64,000 nt of DNA. Origin: Chrysiogenes arsenatis DSM 11915. GTDB lineage: Bacteria; Chrysiogenota; Chrysiogenetes; Chrysiogenales; Chrysiogenaceae. Shown here piece after piece: positions 1 to 9,768 of this stretch. Each line of letters begins with the position of its first letter. Positions within the stretch are counted from its first letter, which is position 1. The DNA lies in the NCBI RefSeq assembly GCF_000469585.1, contig NZ_AWNK01000007.1:147348-211347 (forward strand). Direction: 5' to 3'. The notes beneath the pieces are model-generated. The model did no database searches and was not told the DNA's origin. It saw only the letters and a list, made by a program, of their open reading frames with translations. The position numbers and the translations under genes are program-made.

Positions 1-7
1 AGCCTTT

Positions 8-3000
8 ATGCGAATGCCCACTATTTTCCAACAGTCGCGGCCATTGCGGTTACTCATTTTCGTAATGCTATTGTGTTTTCTCAGCACATCATCCGCGTTT
101 GCTAATCTTATTAGTGACCAGACTGCAACATTGCAGAATATGCTGCGTAATTCCCCCGATCCTACAACCCTTGGCGTTAACCTTGGAGCCTTTGCACAGT
201 CGGTAGAAGTTGAACGGGCGGCCGCCAGTTTTGATACGAGCGACCGCTTTCGGATAAACCGTGACCTTGGTGATGAAGTTACCTTCCGCGTAACAAGTAT
301 TAACCGAACAACAGGTGTAGAGAATGTAGTTGCCTTGGGCAACGATGGTGACACTGTCGAGATCTCACCACCCGTAAGATATACTATTTCCTCTAATAAT
401 ACGCTGACACTTGACACCGACCACCTTACATCAGAGCAACTCTACACGGTGAGTTTTATCCGTGATGGCATCCGTCGGGCACAAATCACATATATTCAAC
501 CGAACACTAAACCCATTCTGCGGACACAAATCCTCCAAGGTGGGACAACTCCAAATACTGGTGAAACCATACGGGTATTAGGTATGGCGTTTACCCGTCA
601 GGATGCACTCGGGATTGACGCGGTACAATGGAGTGTTAAAAATAACTCTGGAATTATTGCAAATTTTAATACCACGGCGAAATTGACATCGTTCCGATTT
701 GATACACCAGATAGCTACACTTTGATGTTTGCAACGACTACTGGCACGATAGATACTATAGAAATCCCTATCACCGTCTATGCCCCGCAACAGCCACGGT
801 TGATAGCGACTCTTGCCGGAGCACCGACAAAAAAAGGTGATACATTTGAGGTGAATTTTACCGGATTATCGATTGACCCTACGGATTCTGTGGAGCTACA
901 GTTCATCAAACCAATATTAAATAGCTCTCGAGTGAATTTTTCTGCGGGAAAAATTTCTCATACGGTTGACACCGTTGAGCCGGAATACCTTTTCCGTGCG
1001 GTAGCTATAAAAGCAAATGGATTGCGCGACACCTCGGAAGTATTCCGGATTACCATGCCAGTGCCGCGCGCGTACGCCAAAGCACTGCCAGATGCCGCAG
1101 TCCTGAAAACCGCAGACTCTAACCAAACGTACCAATTACGAGCGCAAACCGCCCGTGTCGACAATGGTACAGCTGTTATTACGTGGAAAGGGCAAGGGGT
1201 ATCTCGCACCGTGAGTGGCTGGCAAGTCAACGTTGGTTCGCTTGCACCGGGAACATATGAATACCAATTAGAAGTTGCTGTTCAGGGGCGAGCTGACATT
1301 GTTGCTCGTGACACCTTCCGCCTTAGCGTTCTTGAATCGGGTGCGCCTCGCGTTACCCTGAGTGCGGCGAATCCCACGCTTTACATCACCGACGGTAGAC
1401 CTGACCTTGGCTTTGTACTCCAAGCCACTGCGATACATGGAACTGCCAATGATAGCGGCGATATTGTCCTGAGTTGGGATTTAAGTCAGCTGAACAATGT
1501 CATTACCGCTAGCCCAAGTGGTTCGCAGGTAACAATTATACCAATTCGCGAGGGTGCGGCGACGATTGCCGTCACTGCGCAAGCTCTAGCAACAGGTAAG
1601 AGCACGACGGTACAGGCTACTGTCAGAGTGCAAGAACGGTATACTGACCGCTCTCGCCCCGTAGCGAATATCGATGCGCCATTTGAAATGCGGGTTATCA
1701 GAGGAACAGCGTTGACCCTGAGCGGAGCGCGCAGTTACGACCCAAACTTGGAGCCGCTCACTTACGCGTGGAATTTGATAGATAGTGCTGGAAATTCGGT
1801 ATCATTAACGAACAACACAGGCACAAGCATTACACTCCCAAGCTCACTCACTGCCGGAACCTACACCCTGCGCCTGACTGTGAATAATGGGAAAACAGGA
1901 GAAAATAGCACCGCTACAACAACTCGCCAAATCATCGTTTTTGAACCGAGTAAGCCAGTTGTGCAGCTCACTGCGCCCGGAACCATCCAGTTGGCAAGTG
2001 GGGTGATTTCTACCAATGTTTCTATAGGAGTGAACAGTTACTACATTGACGAAGCAACTGGGGCGTATATTCCTCTGGCAACGACTGTTGCTATTGGATC
2101 GGTCACTAAACAGCTTAATAGCACGACGAAGAGTACACAATTTGATTCACTTTCCACAGGAACCTATACTGTTAGTGCAAGCGCTGAAAATAGTGGGCAA
2201 ACGACTACCAGCACGCAAACAATCAGAATTGTAGCTGGCTCAGTGCTGCACATCCCAAGTGAAATGTATTTGCGGCCAGGGGATACACTTTCTCTCACCC
2301 CAATGATTTTTGGGGATTCCGCACTTACCGCAGGCAATGTTCTCTGGGGTGTGGATCGCGCTGTGCTGCAGAATTTTCCGCAGTCTGGCAATGTCTCCTA
2401 TACAATCCCATCTGGAATCACTATTCCTGCCTCTGGATTGTCTATCGTAGGCACCTTGCAAAGTGGTAGTGAAATCTATGATTCCAAAGAAGTCAAACTC
2501 TACGTAACTGGCGGCTCAGTAGCGCCTGTTCCAACCTACACACTTGGTGTTGTGAGTGCCAATACCACACAGGGAACAGCTACCGTTAACCAGAGTTCCG
2601 TGAGTCACAATGGTAGCGCCACATTCACGGCTACACCGAATACCGGCTATTCTTTCGTGAACTGGACTGACGGAGCAACGGCGGTGTCGACGCAGCCTGT
2701 ATTCACACTGGCTAATATTACCTCGAACCGTACGCTAACGGCTAACTTTACTCCACTCACCTATACAGTTGCTGCTACCAGTGCCAATGCCACACAGGGA
2801 ACAGCTACCGTTAACCAGAGTTCCGTGAATCACAATGGTAGTGCCACATTCACGGCTGCGCCGAATACGGGCTATGCCTTCGTCAACTGGACTGACGGAG
2901 CAACGGCGGTATCGACGCAAGCCACTTTCACTCTTACCAACATCACGGCAAACCGTTCACTGGTGGCCAACTTTGCCCCAATCGATTTGGGCGACACGTC

Positions 3001-6000
3001 GCTTCCGCCATTTATGGTAGGGCTTATTGGGCCATCGTTCCTTTCTCAGAGTTCTTCACCGGCAACGTATACGCCGCAGGTAGAAATTAGTTGGGGCGGG
3101 CGGAATTCTTCGGAATACAGCGTAAGCTATCTGGCCACAATTCAAAGTGTTGAAGGCTCTCCTGCGACGCTCACGTCATCAGCAGGACCTTTCACTGTTG
3201 ATCCGGCAGGGTATGATACCGGAGACTACTCAATTGGCTATCAAGTCACGATCAGCCGAGGTGAAGAAACTCAAACAGAAGCTATGGTGCTTCCGCTTAC
3301 AATCTCTTCTCCCCTTGACTCAACCGAAGCGGAAATGATTCTCCTGAATGCCGAAGAAGCGTTGCGTTACGGAAATCTTTTTGAATTCGGCAGCACCGTT
3401 CGCGAATATCCATATCTCTTTATGGATTCGTCAGATCCATCCCTTTCATACATGCTGCTTGCCGCCAACGCTCTGAACGTTGTTCATCGGCCCGAGTGGA
3501 AGGTGTTGCATGGTCTCCACAAACGAATGCTCGGCTTCACCCTCTTTCAGCGCCCTGAAGCTGAAATAGGCGAGTGGATCGAGTTTGAAAATACCGGCTG
3601 GGGCTTACTGGTTAACCCCGTTGGCAACCTCGTGTGGCCGCATATGCCCGAAGGAGACTATGACTCAACCGTGGCGTATACCATTGACACCACCGATACT
3701 GCTGATTTTGCTGGACTCGTGCAGGCACTTCAGCAACTGCGCGGCGTATTAACCAATACACAAACCTTTGCTAGCTCCTTTGAACTTGGCCATAGCTATG
3801 ACGGCCATTTCTACAGCACCATGGAAGACTCTTATGAAACCGAACCAACCATGCAGTACGCCCTTGTCGACACCCTTGACAAAGTACTGATCGCTAGTGC
3901 CATTGACGCCTTGATCGGTGAAGCCCGCTACCTCGCCGCGCATAATTGGGTCAACGTCGGCGAAGCGATTGGTTACGCCCGCGCCCTAGCGTACGATACC
4001 TTTGACGCCAGCAAGTTGCCGATTGTCTCTCGCAGTGGCGATGTTGAAGCGGCCATCAGCGCTATGAGCTTAGGGTATGGCGCACTCGGTGAATTTTTAC
4101 CCGAATTGATCGCAACCCGCACAGAAGGAACTTGGACGCTCCCAGAGGACGTAGAACCCGCCATTTCTATCCCTGATAGCGCCGAAGCGATGCTGCTTGG
4201 CCTCTTTGCACAAAATTGGCAAACCCTCTTCGGGTCGACCAGCAGCTTTAGTCAAGGGATACCAACTGCCGCTGCGGAGCAAATCGTCCGCTTTGATGTC
4301 ATTGCTTGGAACCCCTACTACTATGATTCAATGGAAAACATAACGTATGAAACCGTCGAAATCCAATTCGACACCGTAGAGTTCGCTGCAGGCACCGATT
4401 TTGCCGGACTGCTGCGTGACAACTCGCTGCGGCAGATTCTTGAAGCCAGCGTTGGCGTTGGTGACGCTACCCTGAGTGGTACGCTTCCCTCTGGTATTAT
4501 CACAGCCGACGGCTTTAACTACGGCGCAACCACCGTGGCTAGCCGTACCGAGATATTCCACTTTAAAGAGGACGAAACGCCCGGCCAGGTGACGTACTAC
4601 GATGACAGTTATCCCGATCAAATGTATCTCGTCGCCTTTGACGACGGGGATGGATATGTGGGCGGAGAGCGGACGAGCTATGTAACCGTCTTTGACTACA
4701 ACGGCGGCAGCATCCTCAAGCGCCACACCCTGAACACCTCTATCTATCAGCCCGGCCTCTACGGCATTGACGCCGTGCGAGTCACCGCGTACGACGCCCT
4801 CTTGCGTGCCGGAACCAAAGGCGATCTCTACATGGATGGCGGCATTGAGCGCTACCAGTGGTTCAACACCGGAACACGGAATGATACGAAATCATCCGAC
4901 CCGCTTGCCATCGCAGGAGGTGGCACCTACCTTCAAATGAACATTGAACCAGAGATGGGACACCAATTTGAAGTAAAAAGCCGCGCTCTCGTCCATTACG
5001 ACCAAACAGCTGGCAAAACATGGATGTGGTTGCCAAACTACCTCACCCATACCGTTGAAGCGCACGAAATCGCTGCGACCGCTGACAGAAGTAAAGTGTA
5101 CGTTGGCACCAGCGACAGTAAGAATTACCTGACCATGGAACTTAGTGGGTCTGCACTGACAATGGAGCTGTACAGCATAGACTCCAAGGAAGCGCCAGCT
5201 ATTAGCGCCCTGTGGAGCGGCACGTTGCCAATCGACGTGTACAGTAGTGCCAATATGACATATGCTCGCCAATTCCCTATTGGTACAACACGTTGGTTCT
5301 ATAACGGTTATAACCGTATTGTGAACCTGAACGACCAAACGCAGATGCGGACACTCAATGTGAATGGTTCCATCTACAAAGTCGCCCGTGATGGCAATGT
5401 CCTTATCTATCGTGATGATAATGGACTCCGATTCTACAATGTTGCGACAGACAGCTATGGTGTAACCGTAGAACTTGCCGCATGGCCATCGTACAGCGAT
5501 GCCATCTCAGTTTCGCAGGGCGTACTCACCTATCGCTCGAATGAAGCCAATTTTGTTGGCTTCTATGACACACAAAGCGGTATGCCACTGGGCGCAAGCT
5601 ACGTGAACTGGGAAGATCGCGTATTTGTTATGCCGCAAGGCAAGGCGCTTATCTCTAACTGGGATTACCTCAGATGGGTTGAGTTGAGTGCTACGACACC
5701 GCCGCCTTCTGGTGACGCACTGTATTTCAGCACACCGGCGCCATTTACTTACCCACTGAACGTCAGTGTTGACTCGGTTGAGCTGCAACTGACCTTCGGG
5801 CTTAGTCGACCACTCGAAGGCTCCGAGCACATAGCGATGCGCTACATCCTGAGCCAAGACAGTGTTGAGCTAGCGAACGGCGTCGAAGGATTTATTTATT
5901 CCAGTCCACACACCCTCGTCATTCCATTCCCAAGTGGTGCGGTGTCTGAATCTCTGCCGATCCTAGCTCAGGTTTGGACGCGCATAGACACCGACGAAGA

Positions 6001-7972
6001 CCCAATGACGTGGCTTATGGAGCACGCCGAATCCTTTGAGATCTGGACAAGCGGTGGTTCTTATGAACCACCAACTTTTAATGCCGATGCCGTTGCCGGG
6101 CAAACGTTTTACATCGTGAACTTTGACGCCACTGGGTATCATGTCGTCACCTTTAATGTCGATGGCTCTATGATCGACACGTGGGAAGATTCTAATGGAA
6201 TGACGTTTACGAACATCCCCGTTGCCTATGTCGATGGACGGTTGGAGTTTACCCTTGATGGTATTAATAATGTGATGCAGATTCAGACAGCAGAAGAAGG
6301 GGCATTTGTCGATATCTTCTGGACGGCAGGGATGAACTCAGGCTCAACGACGATCTTCTACTGGGATTGGCAAGCACAGAACTTTGTTGATGCCAACGGT
6401 GGCGGAGGAGGCGTTACACCGCCATCGAACGATATTGTTCCGCCGATGCTCGCCGCAGGTGGTATCGATTCGAGCGGGTTGACACTCACATTAGCTTCTG
6501 CCAGCGACACGCTCGTATTGCCGTCTGACTCTATCGAATGGATGGGGATCATAGATTCCCAAGGGTCGTATGATTCCACCTATGTCACCTACTCTGTGTT
6601 CTTGTTTGTTGATAATAACTCGCCTTTCCGCTTTGTTAAGCGTGAGCAGATGGCGGGGCTTGTGGTGCCTGGGTATGTTGACTCCTTGACCTTTACGGGT
6701 TTGCCCGCAGGTTCGTTGTGGTTGCCAAGTCTTGGTGCCGGAGTAGACACGTTTGATATGTCTACCTTGCCAAGCTCAGGGAGCTACATGCCGATGGTGC
6801 TTTACTACACAAACGTTGATAGTACAGATTTGGTATTAGCATTCGCTGAAATGGATATCGAATTAGGCTTGCCGGCAATGGATAATCTCGTTGGTGCGAT
6901 GGCCGATCAGATTTGGATGACGGTTGGCGATGTCCCCATTATTCCATTCCGTGACCTTAGTATCGGTGTTGCCGTCAACGAATATGGGGCTTGGGCGCAG
7001 CTATTCTGGGATCCTGCGATAGTGGCTAATACTGTTGTTGTGCAGATTGGCGATGGCGACTGGGTGCCATATCCAAACAATGGATATATGGAGCATATTG
7101 TGGATACGGCGGATTACACCTCACAAGCCATCTCGTTTGCTGCGTATCCCGTCGGCAGTAGCGTACCTCAAATCTATACAACGACACTGCCAAACTGGGC
7201 TGACGTGAGCACAGCGCTGTCGTTGCAAATTGGGCAACCAAATTTAATAATGACAACAATTGAGGATGATACGCCGGCGCTGGTAGTAATGGGCTTAGAT
7301 CTCGGTGGCGATTCTGTCGACCGTATCCATAGCTTCTTTGGCGCCGATTATGATGGGACACCGTATCAGTTCTCTATCGAAAGTTATTTGGGGATGATGT
7401 TCACCGAGTATGGTTACTTTGCCGCCAAGGTGCCAATGATATTCTATGAGTTGTATGGTACGCAATTTATGCTGAATCATGTTTCAGCGCTTACTATCCT
7501 TGGCAATACTGCAGTTGTGAAAGGGCATCCGGTAAGTAATGTTTCGGCAACTTACTGCCACCCTGAAGACCTTGAGTGCATGGAAGGAGGAGAATACCCT
7601 TATCCTGGCGAGGGTGGATACTATAACGACGGCACTCTTGACTCGTCCACGATGAGTAGTGCGGGATTGGTAGCGATTCCTTCAAGTACCAATGGCACTA
7701 TCAGTGATGGCAGCTATACTATTTATCGCATTGAAGTGCCGGCAGGTGGTGGTGACTTGCTCTTGTATACAACCGGCGACATCGATACCTATGGTGTGCT
7801 GTACGATCAGGGTGGGAATATGGTTGCGTACAATGATGATTTTAATGGCCCGAACTTTAGCATTATGCAGACCGTTGCGGCTGGCACGTACTATATTAAG
7901 GTGCGTGGCTATAGTTCCTCTGTTTCAGGGAGCTATATGCTGGAGGTTGAGCTGAGCATGGGTGTCAACTGA
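8..7972 (+). CDS. Giant secreted modular protein (Ig/PKD-like, InlB B-repeats, C-terminal PPC domain)
   Basis: 2654 residues. A Sec signal peptide covers about residues 1-32 (hydrophobic core LLIFVMLLCFL, cleavage likely after SAFA); no lipobox cysteine is seen. Residues 33-840 are Thr/Ser/Asn-rich and beta-rich, with a PKD-like module near 555-645 (SYDPNLEPLTYAWNL). Residues about 843-990 hold two nearly identical 75-residue divergent InlB B-repeats (GYSFVNWTDGA / GYAFVNWTDGA). A more helical stretch follows near 1110-1400. Residues 1450-2000 look propeller- or sandwich-like, and a Gly-rich linker lies near 2130. The last ~90 residues match a bacterial pre-peptidase C-terminal (PPC) domain (DTYGVLYDQGG, GTYYIKVRGYS). 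I see no protease motif, LPXTG or membrane anchor, so export or surface association is inferred. ATGs lie at 8 and 14; the upstream region is outside the window, so the start is uncertain. Role unknown: adhesin or extracellular binding protein is possible. Confidence 0.8.
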   Translation: MRMPTIFQQSRPLRLLIFVMLLCFLSTSSAFANLISDQTATLQNMLRNSPDPTTLGVNLGAFAQSVEVERAAASFDTSDRFRINRDLGDEVTFRVTSINRTTGVENVVALGNDGDTVEISPPVRYTISSNNTLTLDTDHLTSEQLYTVSFIRDGIRRAQITYIQPNTKPILRTQILQGGTTPNTGETIRVLGMAFTRQDALGIDAVQWSVKNNSGIIANFNTTAKLTSFRFDTPDSYTLMFATTTGTIDTIEIPITVYAPQQPRLIATLAGAPTKKGDTFEVNFTGLSIDPTDSVELQFIKPILNSSRVNFSAGKISHTVDTVEPEYLFRAVAIKANGLRDTSEVFRITMPVPRAYAKALPDAAVLKTADSNQTYQLRAQTARVDNGTAVITWKGQGVSRTVSGWQVNVGSLAPGTYEYQLEVAVQGRADIVARDTFRLSVLESGAPRVTLSAANPTLYITDGRPDLGFVLQATAIHGTANDSGDIVLSWDLSQLNNVITASPSGSQVTIIPIREGAATIAVTAQALATGKSTTVQATVRVQERYTDRSRPVANIDAPFEMRVIRGTALTLSGARSYDPNLEPLTYAWNLIDSAGNSVSLTNNTGTSITLPSSLTAGTYTLRLTVNNGKTGENSTATTTRQIIVFEPSKPVVQLTAPGTIQLASGVISTNVSIGVNSYYIDEATGAYIPLATTVAIGSVTKQLNSTTKSTQFDSLSTGTYTVSASAENSGQTTTSTQTIRIVAGSVLHIPSEMYLRPGDTLSLTPMIFGDSALTAGNVLWGVDRAVLQNFPQSGNVSYTIPSGITIPASGLSIVGTLQSGSEIYDSKEVKLYVTGGSVAPVPTYTLGVVSANTTQGTATVNQSSVSHNGSATFTATPNTGYSFVNWTDGATAVSTQPVFTLANITSNRTLTANFTPLTYTVAATSANATQGTATVNQSSVNHNGSATFTAAPNTGYAFVNWTDGATAVSTQATFTLTNITANRSLVANFAPIDLGDTSLPPFMVGLIGPSFLSQSSSPATYTPQVEISWGGRNSSEYSVSYLATIQSVEGSPATLTSSAGPFTVDPAGYDTGDYSIGYQVTISRGEETQTEAMVLPLTISSPLDSTEAEMILLNAEEALRYGNLFEFGSTVREYPYLFMDSSDPSLSYMLLAANALNVVHRPEWKVLHGLHKRMLGFTLFQRPEAEIGEWIEFENTGWGLLVNPVGNLVWPHMPEGDYDSTVAYTIDTTDTADFAGLVQALQQLRGVLTNTQTFASSFELGHSYDGHFYSTMEDSYETEPTMQYALVDTLDKVLIASAIDALIGEARYLAAHNWVNVGEAIGYARALAYDTFDASKLPIVSRSGDVEAAISAMSLGYGALGEFLPELIATRTEGTWTLPEDVEPAISIPDSAEAMLLGLFAQNWQTLFGSTSSFSQGIPTAAAEQIVRFDVIAWNPYYYDSMENITYETVEIQFDTVEFAAGTDFAGLLRDNSLRQILEASVGVGDATLSGTLPSGIITADGFNYGATTVASRTEIFHFKEDETPGQVTYYDDSYPDQMYLVAFDDGDGYVGGERTSYVTVFDYNGGSILKRHTLNTSIYQPGLYGIDAVRVTAYDALLRAGTKGDLYMDGGIERYQWFNTGTRNDTKSSDPLAIAGGGTYLQMNIEPEMGHQFEVKSRALVHYDQTAGKTWMWLPNYLTHTVEAHEIAATADRSKVYVGTSDSKNYLTMELSGSALTMELYSIDSKEAPAISALWSGTLPIDVYSSANMTYARQFPIGTTRWFYNGYNRIVNLNDQTQMRTLNVNGSIYKVARDGNVLIYRDDNGLRFYNVATDSYGVTVELAAWPSYSDAISVSQGVLTYRSNEANFVGFYDTQSGMPLGASYVNWEDRVFVMPQGKALISNWDYLRWVELSATTPPPSGDALYFSTPAPFTYPLNVSVDSVELQLTFGLSRPLEGSEHIAMRYILSQDSVELANGVEGFIYSSPHTLVIPFPSGAVSESLPILAQVWTRIDTDEDPMTWLMEHAESFEIWTSGGSYEPPTFNADAVAGQTFYIVNFDATGYHVVTFNVDGSMIDTWEDSNGMTFTNIPVAYVDGRLEFTLDGINNVMQIQTAEEGAFVDIFWTAGMNSGSTTIFYWDWQAQNFVDANGGGGGVTPPSNDIVPPMLAAGGIDSSGLTLTLASASDTLVLPSDSIEWMGIIDSQGSYDSTYVTYSVFLFVDNNSPFRFVKREQMAGLVVPGYVDSLTFTGLPAGSLWLPSLGAGVDTFDMSTLPSSGSYMPMVLYYTNVDSTDLVLAFAEMDIELGLPAMDNLVGAMADQIWMTVGDVPIIPFRDLSIGVAVNEYGAWAQLFWDPAIVANTVVVQIGDGDWVPYPNNGYMEHIVDTADYTSQAISFAAYPVGSSVPQIYTTTLPNWADVSTALSLQIGQPNLIMTTIEDDTPALVVMGLDLGGDSVDRIHSFFGADYDGTPYQFSIESYLGMMFTEYGYFAAKVPMIFYELYGTQFMLNHVSALTILGNTAVVKGHPVSNVSATYCHPEDLECMEGGEYPYPGEGGYYNDGTLDSSTMSSAGLVAIPSSTNGTISDGSYTIYRIEVPAGGGDLLLYTTGDIDTYGVLYDQGGNMVAYNDDFNGPNFSIMQTVAAGTYYIKVRGYSSSVSGSYMLEVELSMGVN
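2534..2980 (+). repeat. 225-bp tandem duplication encoding two InlB B-type repeats
   Basis: Two consecutive copies with a 225-bp period (for example GTGCCAAT at 2556 and again at 2781). They are nearly identical in DNA, including the core ACACAGGGAACAGCTACCG, and encode two 75-residue modules. High nucleotide identity suggests recent duplication or ongoing homogenisation inside the giant secreted protein gene. Confidence 0.85.
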
Positions 7973-7982
7973 TCAAACTTAA

Positions 7983-8023
7983 AAAGCCGAGCTCGCCAGA
8001 TTTTTTCCGGCGGGTTCGGCTTT
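7983..8023 (+). terminator. Hairpin terminator after the giant gene
   Basis: Eleven bases after the stop, a roughly 15-bp stem (AAAGCCGAGCTCGCC paired with GGCGGGTTCGGCTTT, including two G-T pairs) closes an 11-nt loop and is followed by only three Ts. It probably acts together with the stronger hairpin just downstream. Confidence 0.6.
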
Positions 8024-8034
8024 GCTCGGCGATT

Positions 8035-8067
8035 AAAAAAGGGCAGACTTTGCAGTCTGCCCTTTTT
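8035..8067. terminator. Bidirectional rho-independent terminator
   Basis: A perfect 9-bp stem (GGGCAGACT / AGTCTGCCC) with a TTGC loop is flanked by A6 on the left and T5 on the right. It can stop the plus-strand giant gene and the minus-strand ABC-F gene whose stop codon is at 8071. Confidence 0.85.
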
Positions 8068-8070
8068 GCG

Positions 8071-9708
8071 TTAAATCTTCATCGGCACCGTGCCGCCGTA
8101 CATTTCGGTACGAACCTTGGCAACCGATTCACTGTCAAGGTATTCATCAAGCGTCATGCGACGGTCAATGAGCCCATTCGGGGTAATTTCTACAATGCGA
8201 TTGGCAATTGTTTCCACAAATTCTTGGTCATGCGAAGCAAAGATAAGTACTTCCGGGAATGCGGTCAGGCTATTGTTTAACGCGGTAATGCTTTCAAGGT
8301 CTAAGTGGTTGGTCGGGTCATCCAGGAGTAACGTGTTCGCGCCGCTCAGCATGAGTTTAGAAAGCATGCAGCGGACTTTTTCGCCACCGGAAAGGACTTT
8401 CACGTTTTTAAGCGCTTCATCTCCCGAAAAGAGCATCCGCCCCAGAAAGCTGCGTGCGAACGTTTCTCCTTCACCCGGCACATACTGCAAAAGCCATTCG
8501 ACGATGTTCATATCGCCCTGAAAGTACGGCGAGTTATCTTTGGGGAAGTAATCCCACGTAATGGTCGTGCCCCACTCCACTTCGCCAGTATCGGGTTTTT
8601 TGTAACCGGTTAGCACGTCGAAAAGCACTGATTTCGCAAGGTCATTCGCGCCGACAAGGGCAATTTTATCCCCTTTATCGACAACTATATTCACGTTTTT
8701 CAGGATGTGAGTTCCATCTTCGAGCGTCACGTTAATATCGCTGGCGTTGACAATAATATTGCCGCACTCGCGTGTTGGCTTGAAGTGGACATAGGGAAAG
8801 CGTCGTGAGCTGGCAGGCATATCTTCAAAGGTGATTTTTTCGAGCAGTTTCTTGCGCGATGTCGCTTGTTTCGCCTTTGAAGCGTTAGAGCTAAATCGTT
8901 GGATAAACTCTTTGAGTTCATTGACTTTTTCTTGCTGCTTGCGGTTATCATCTTTGCGTTGGCGCGCCGATAACTGACTGGCCTGGTACCAGAACTCGTA
9001 GTTCCCCACATAGAGCTGAATGCGGTTGTAATCGATATCGGCAATGTGTGTGCAAACCGTGTTCAGAAAGTGACGGTCGTGCGAAACAACAATCAGTGTG
9101 TTTTCAAAACGGATCAGGAATTCTTCCAGCCAGCGGATAGAACGGATATCAAGGTTGTTGGTTGGCTCGTCAAGGAGGAGCACATCGGGATTGCCAAACA
9201 ACGCTTGGGCGAGGAGTACACGGACTTTTTCTCCGCCTTCAAGTTCTTTCATCAGGCGACTTTGCAGAGCCTCTTCGATACCCAAACCGCTCAAAAGGGT
9301 AGCGGCTTCGGCTTCGGCTTCATATCCATTCATTTCCGCTACCAGCGATTCAAGATCAGCCGCACGGATGCCGTCGGCTTCGGTAAAGTCGCCTTTGGCA
9401 TAAATGGCATTACGCTCATGTAGAATATCGTACAATTTTTTGTGACCCATGATGACGGTGTCAAGGACGGTATGTTCGTCAAAAGCGAATTGATCCTGAC
9501 GTAGTACGGCTATCCGTTGACCAGAACCAAGTGAAATATCACCTTTATCGGGCTCAATTTCACCGCTCAAAATTTTCAGAAATGTTGATTTGCCAGCACC
9601 ATTGGCGCCAATAAGCCCATAGCAGTTGCCAGGGGTGAATTTCAGGTTAACATCTTTAAACAGAATGCGTTTGCCAAAGGAAAGAGTAAGATTACTGACG
9701 TTGAGCAT
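8071..9708 (-). CDS. ABC-F family ATPase, YbiT-like
   Basis: 545 residues with two ABC cassettes and no membrane segment, the ABC-F layout. ABC-F proteins bind the ribosomal E-site region and modulate translation. Cassette 1 has the P-loop GANGAGKST (about residues 34-42), a variant signature LEGGEKVRV and Walker B LLLDEPTNNLD. Cassette 2 has LSGGEKVRC and LLLDDPTNHLD, but its P-loop reads GANDLAKSVLF in place of GxxGxGKST, so ATP binding at that site may be altered. Between them lies a charged helical linker (residues ~235-290). Length and motifs fit the YbiT subgroup. It is the last gene of a minus-strand run starting at tilS, 60 bp after uup. Confidence 0.88.
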   Translation of the reverse strand: MLNVSNLTLSFGKRILFKDVNLKFTPGNCYGLIGANGAGKSTFLKILSGEIEPDKGDISLGSGQRIAVLRQDQFAFDEHTVLDTVIMGHKKLYDILHERNAIYAKGDFTEADGIRAADLESLVAEMNGYEAEAEAATLLSGLGIEEALQSRLMKELEGGEKVRVLLAQALFGNPDVLLLDEPTNNLDIRSIRWLEEFLIRFENTLIVVSHDRHFLNTVCTHIADIDYNRIQLYVGNYEFWYQASQLSARQRKDDNRKQQEKVNELKEFIQRFSSNASKAKQATSRKKLLEKITFEDMPASSRRFPYVHFKPTRECGNIIVNASDINVTLEDGTHILKNVNIVVDKGDKIALVGANDLAKSVLFDVLTGYKKPDTGEVEWGTTITWDYFPKDNSPYFQGDMNIVEWLLQYVPGEGETFARSFLGRMLFSGDEALKNVKVLSGGEKVRCMLSKLMLSGANTLLLDDPTNHLDLESITALNNSLTAFPEVLIFASHDQEFVETIANRIVEITPNGLIDRRMTLDEYLDSESVAKVRTEMYGGTVPMKI

Positions 9709-9768
9709 GCGAAAATGTCCTTATAATGAAATTTAATACGTGTGATGTGTGTTGATACCAGTGTGCCA

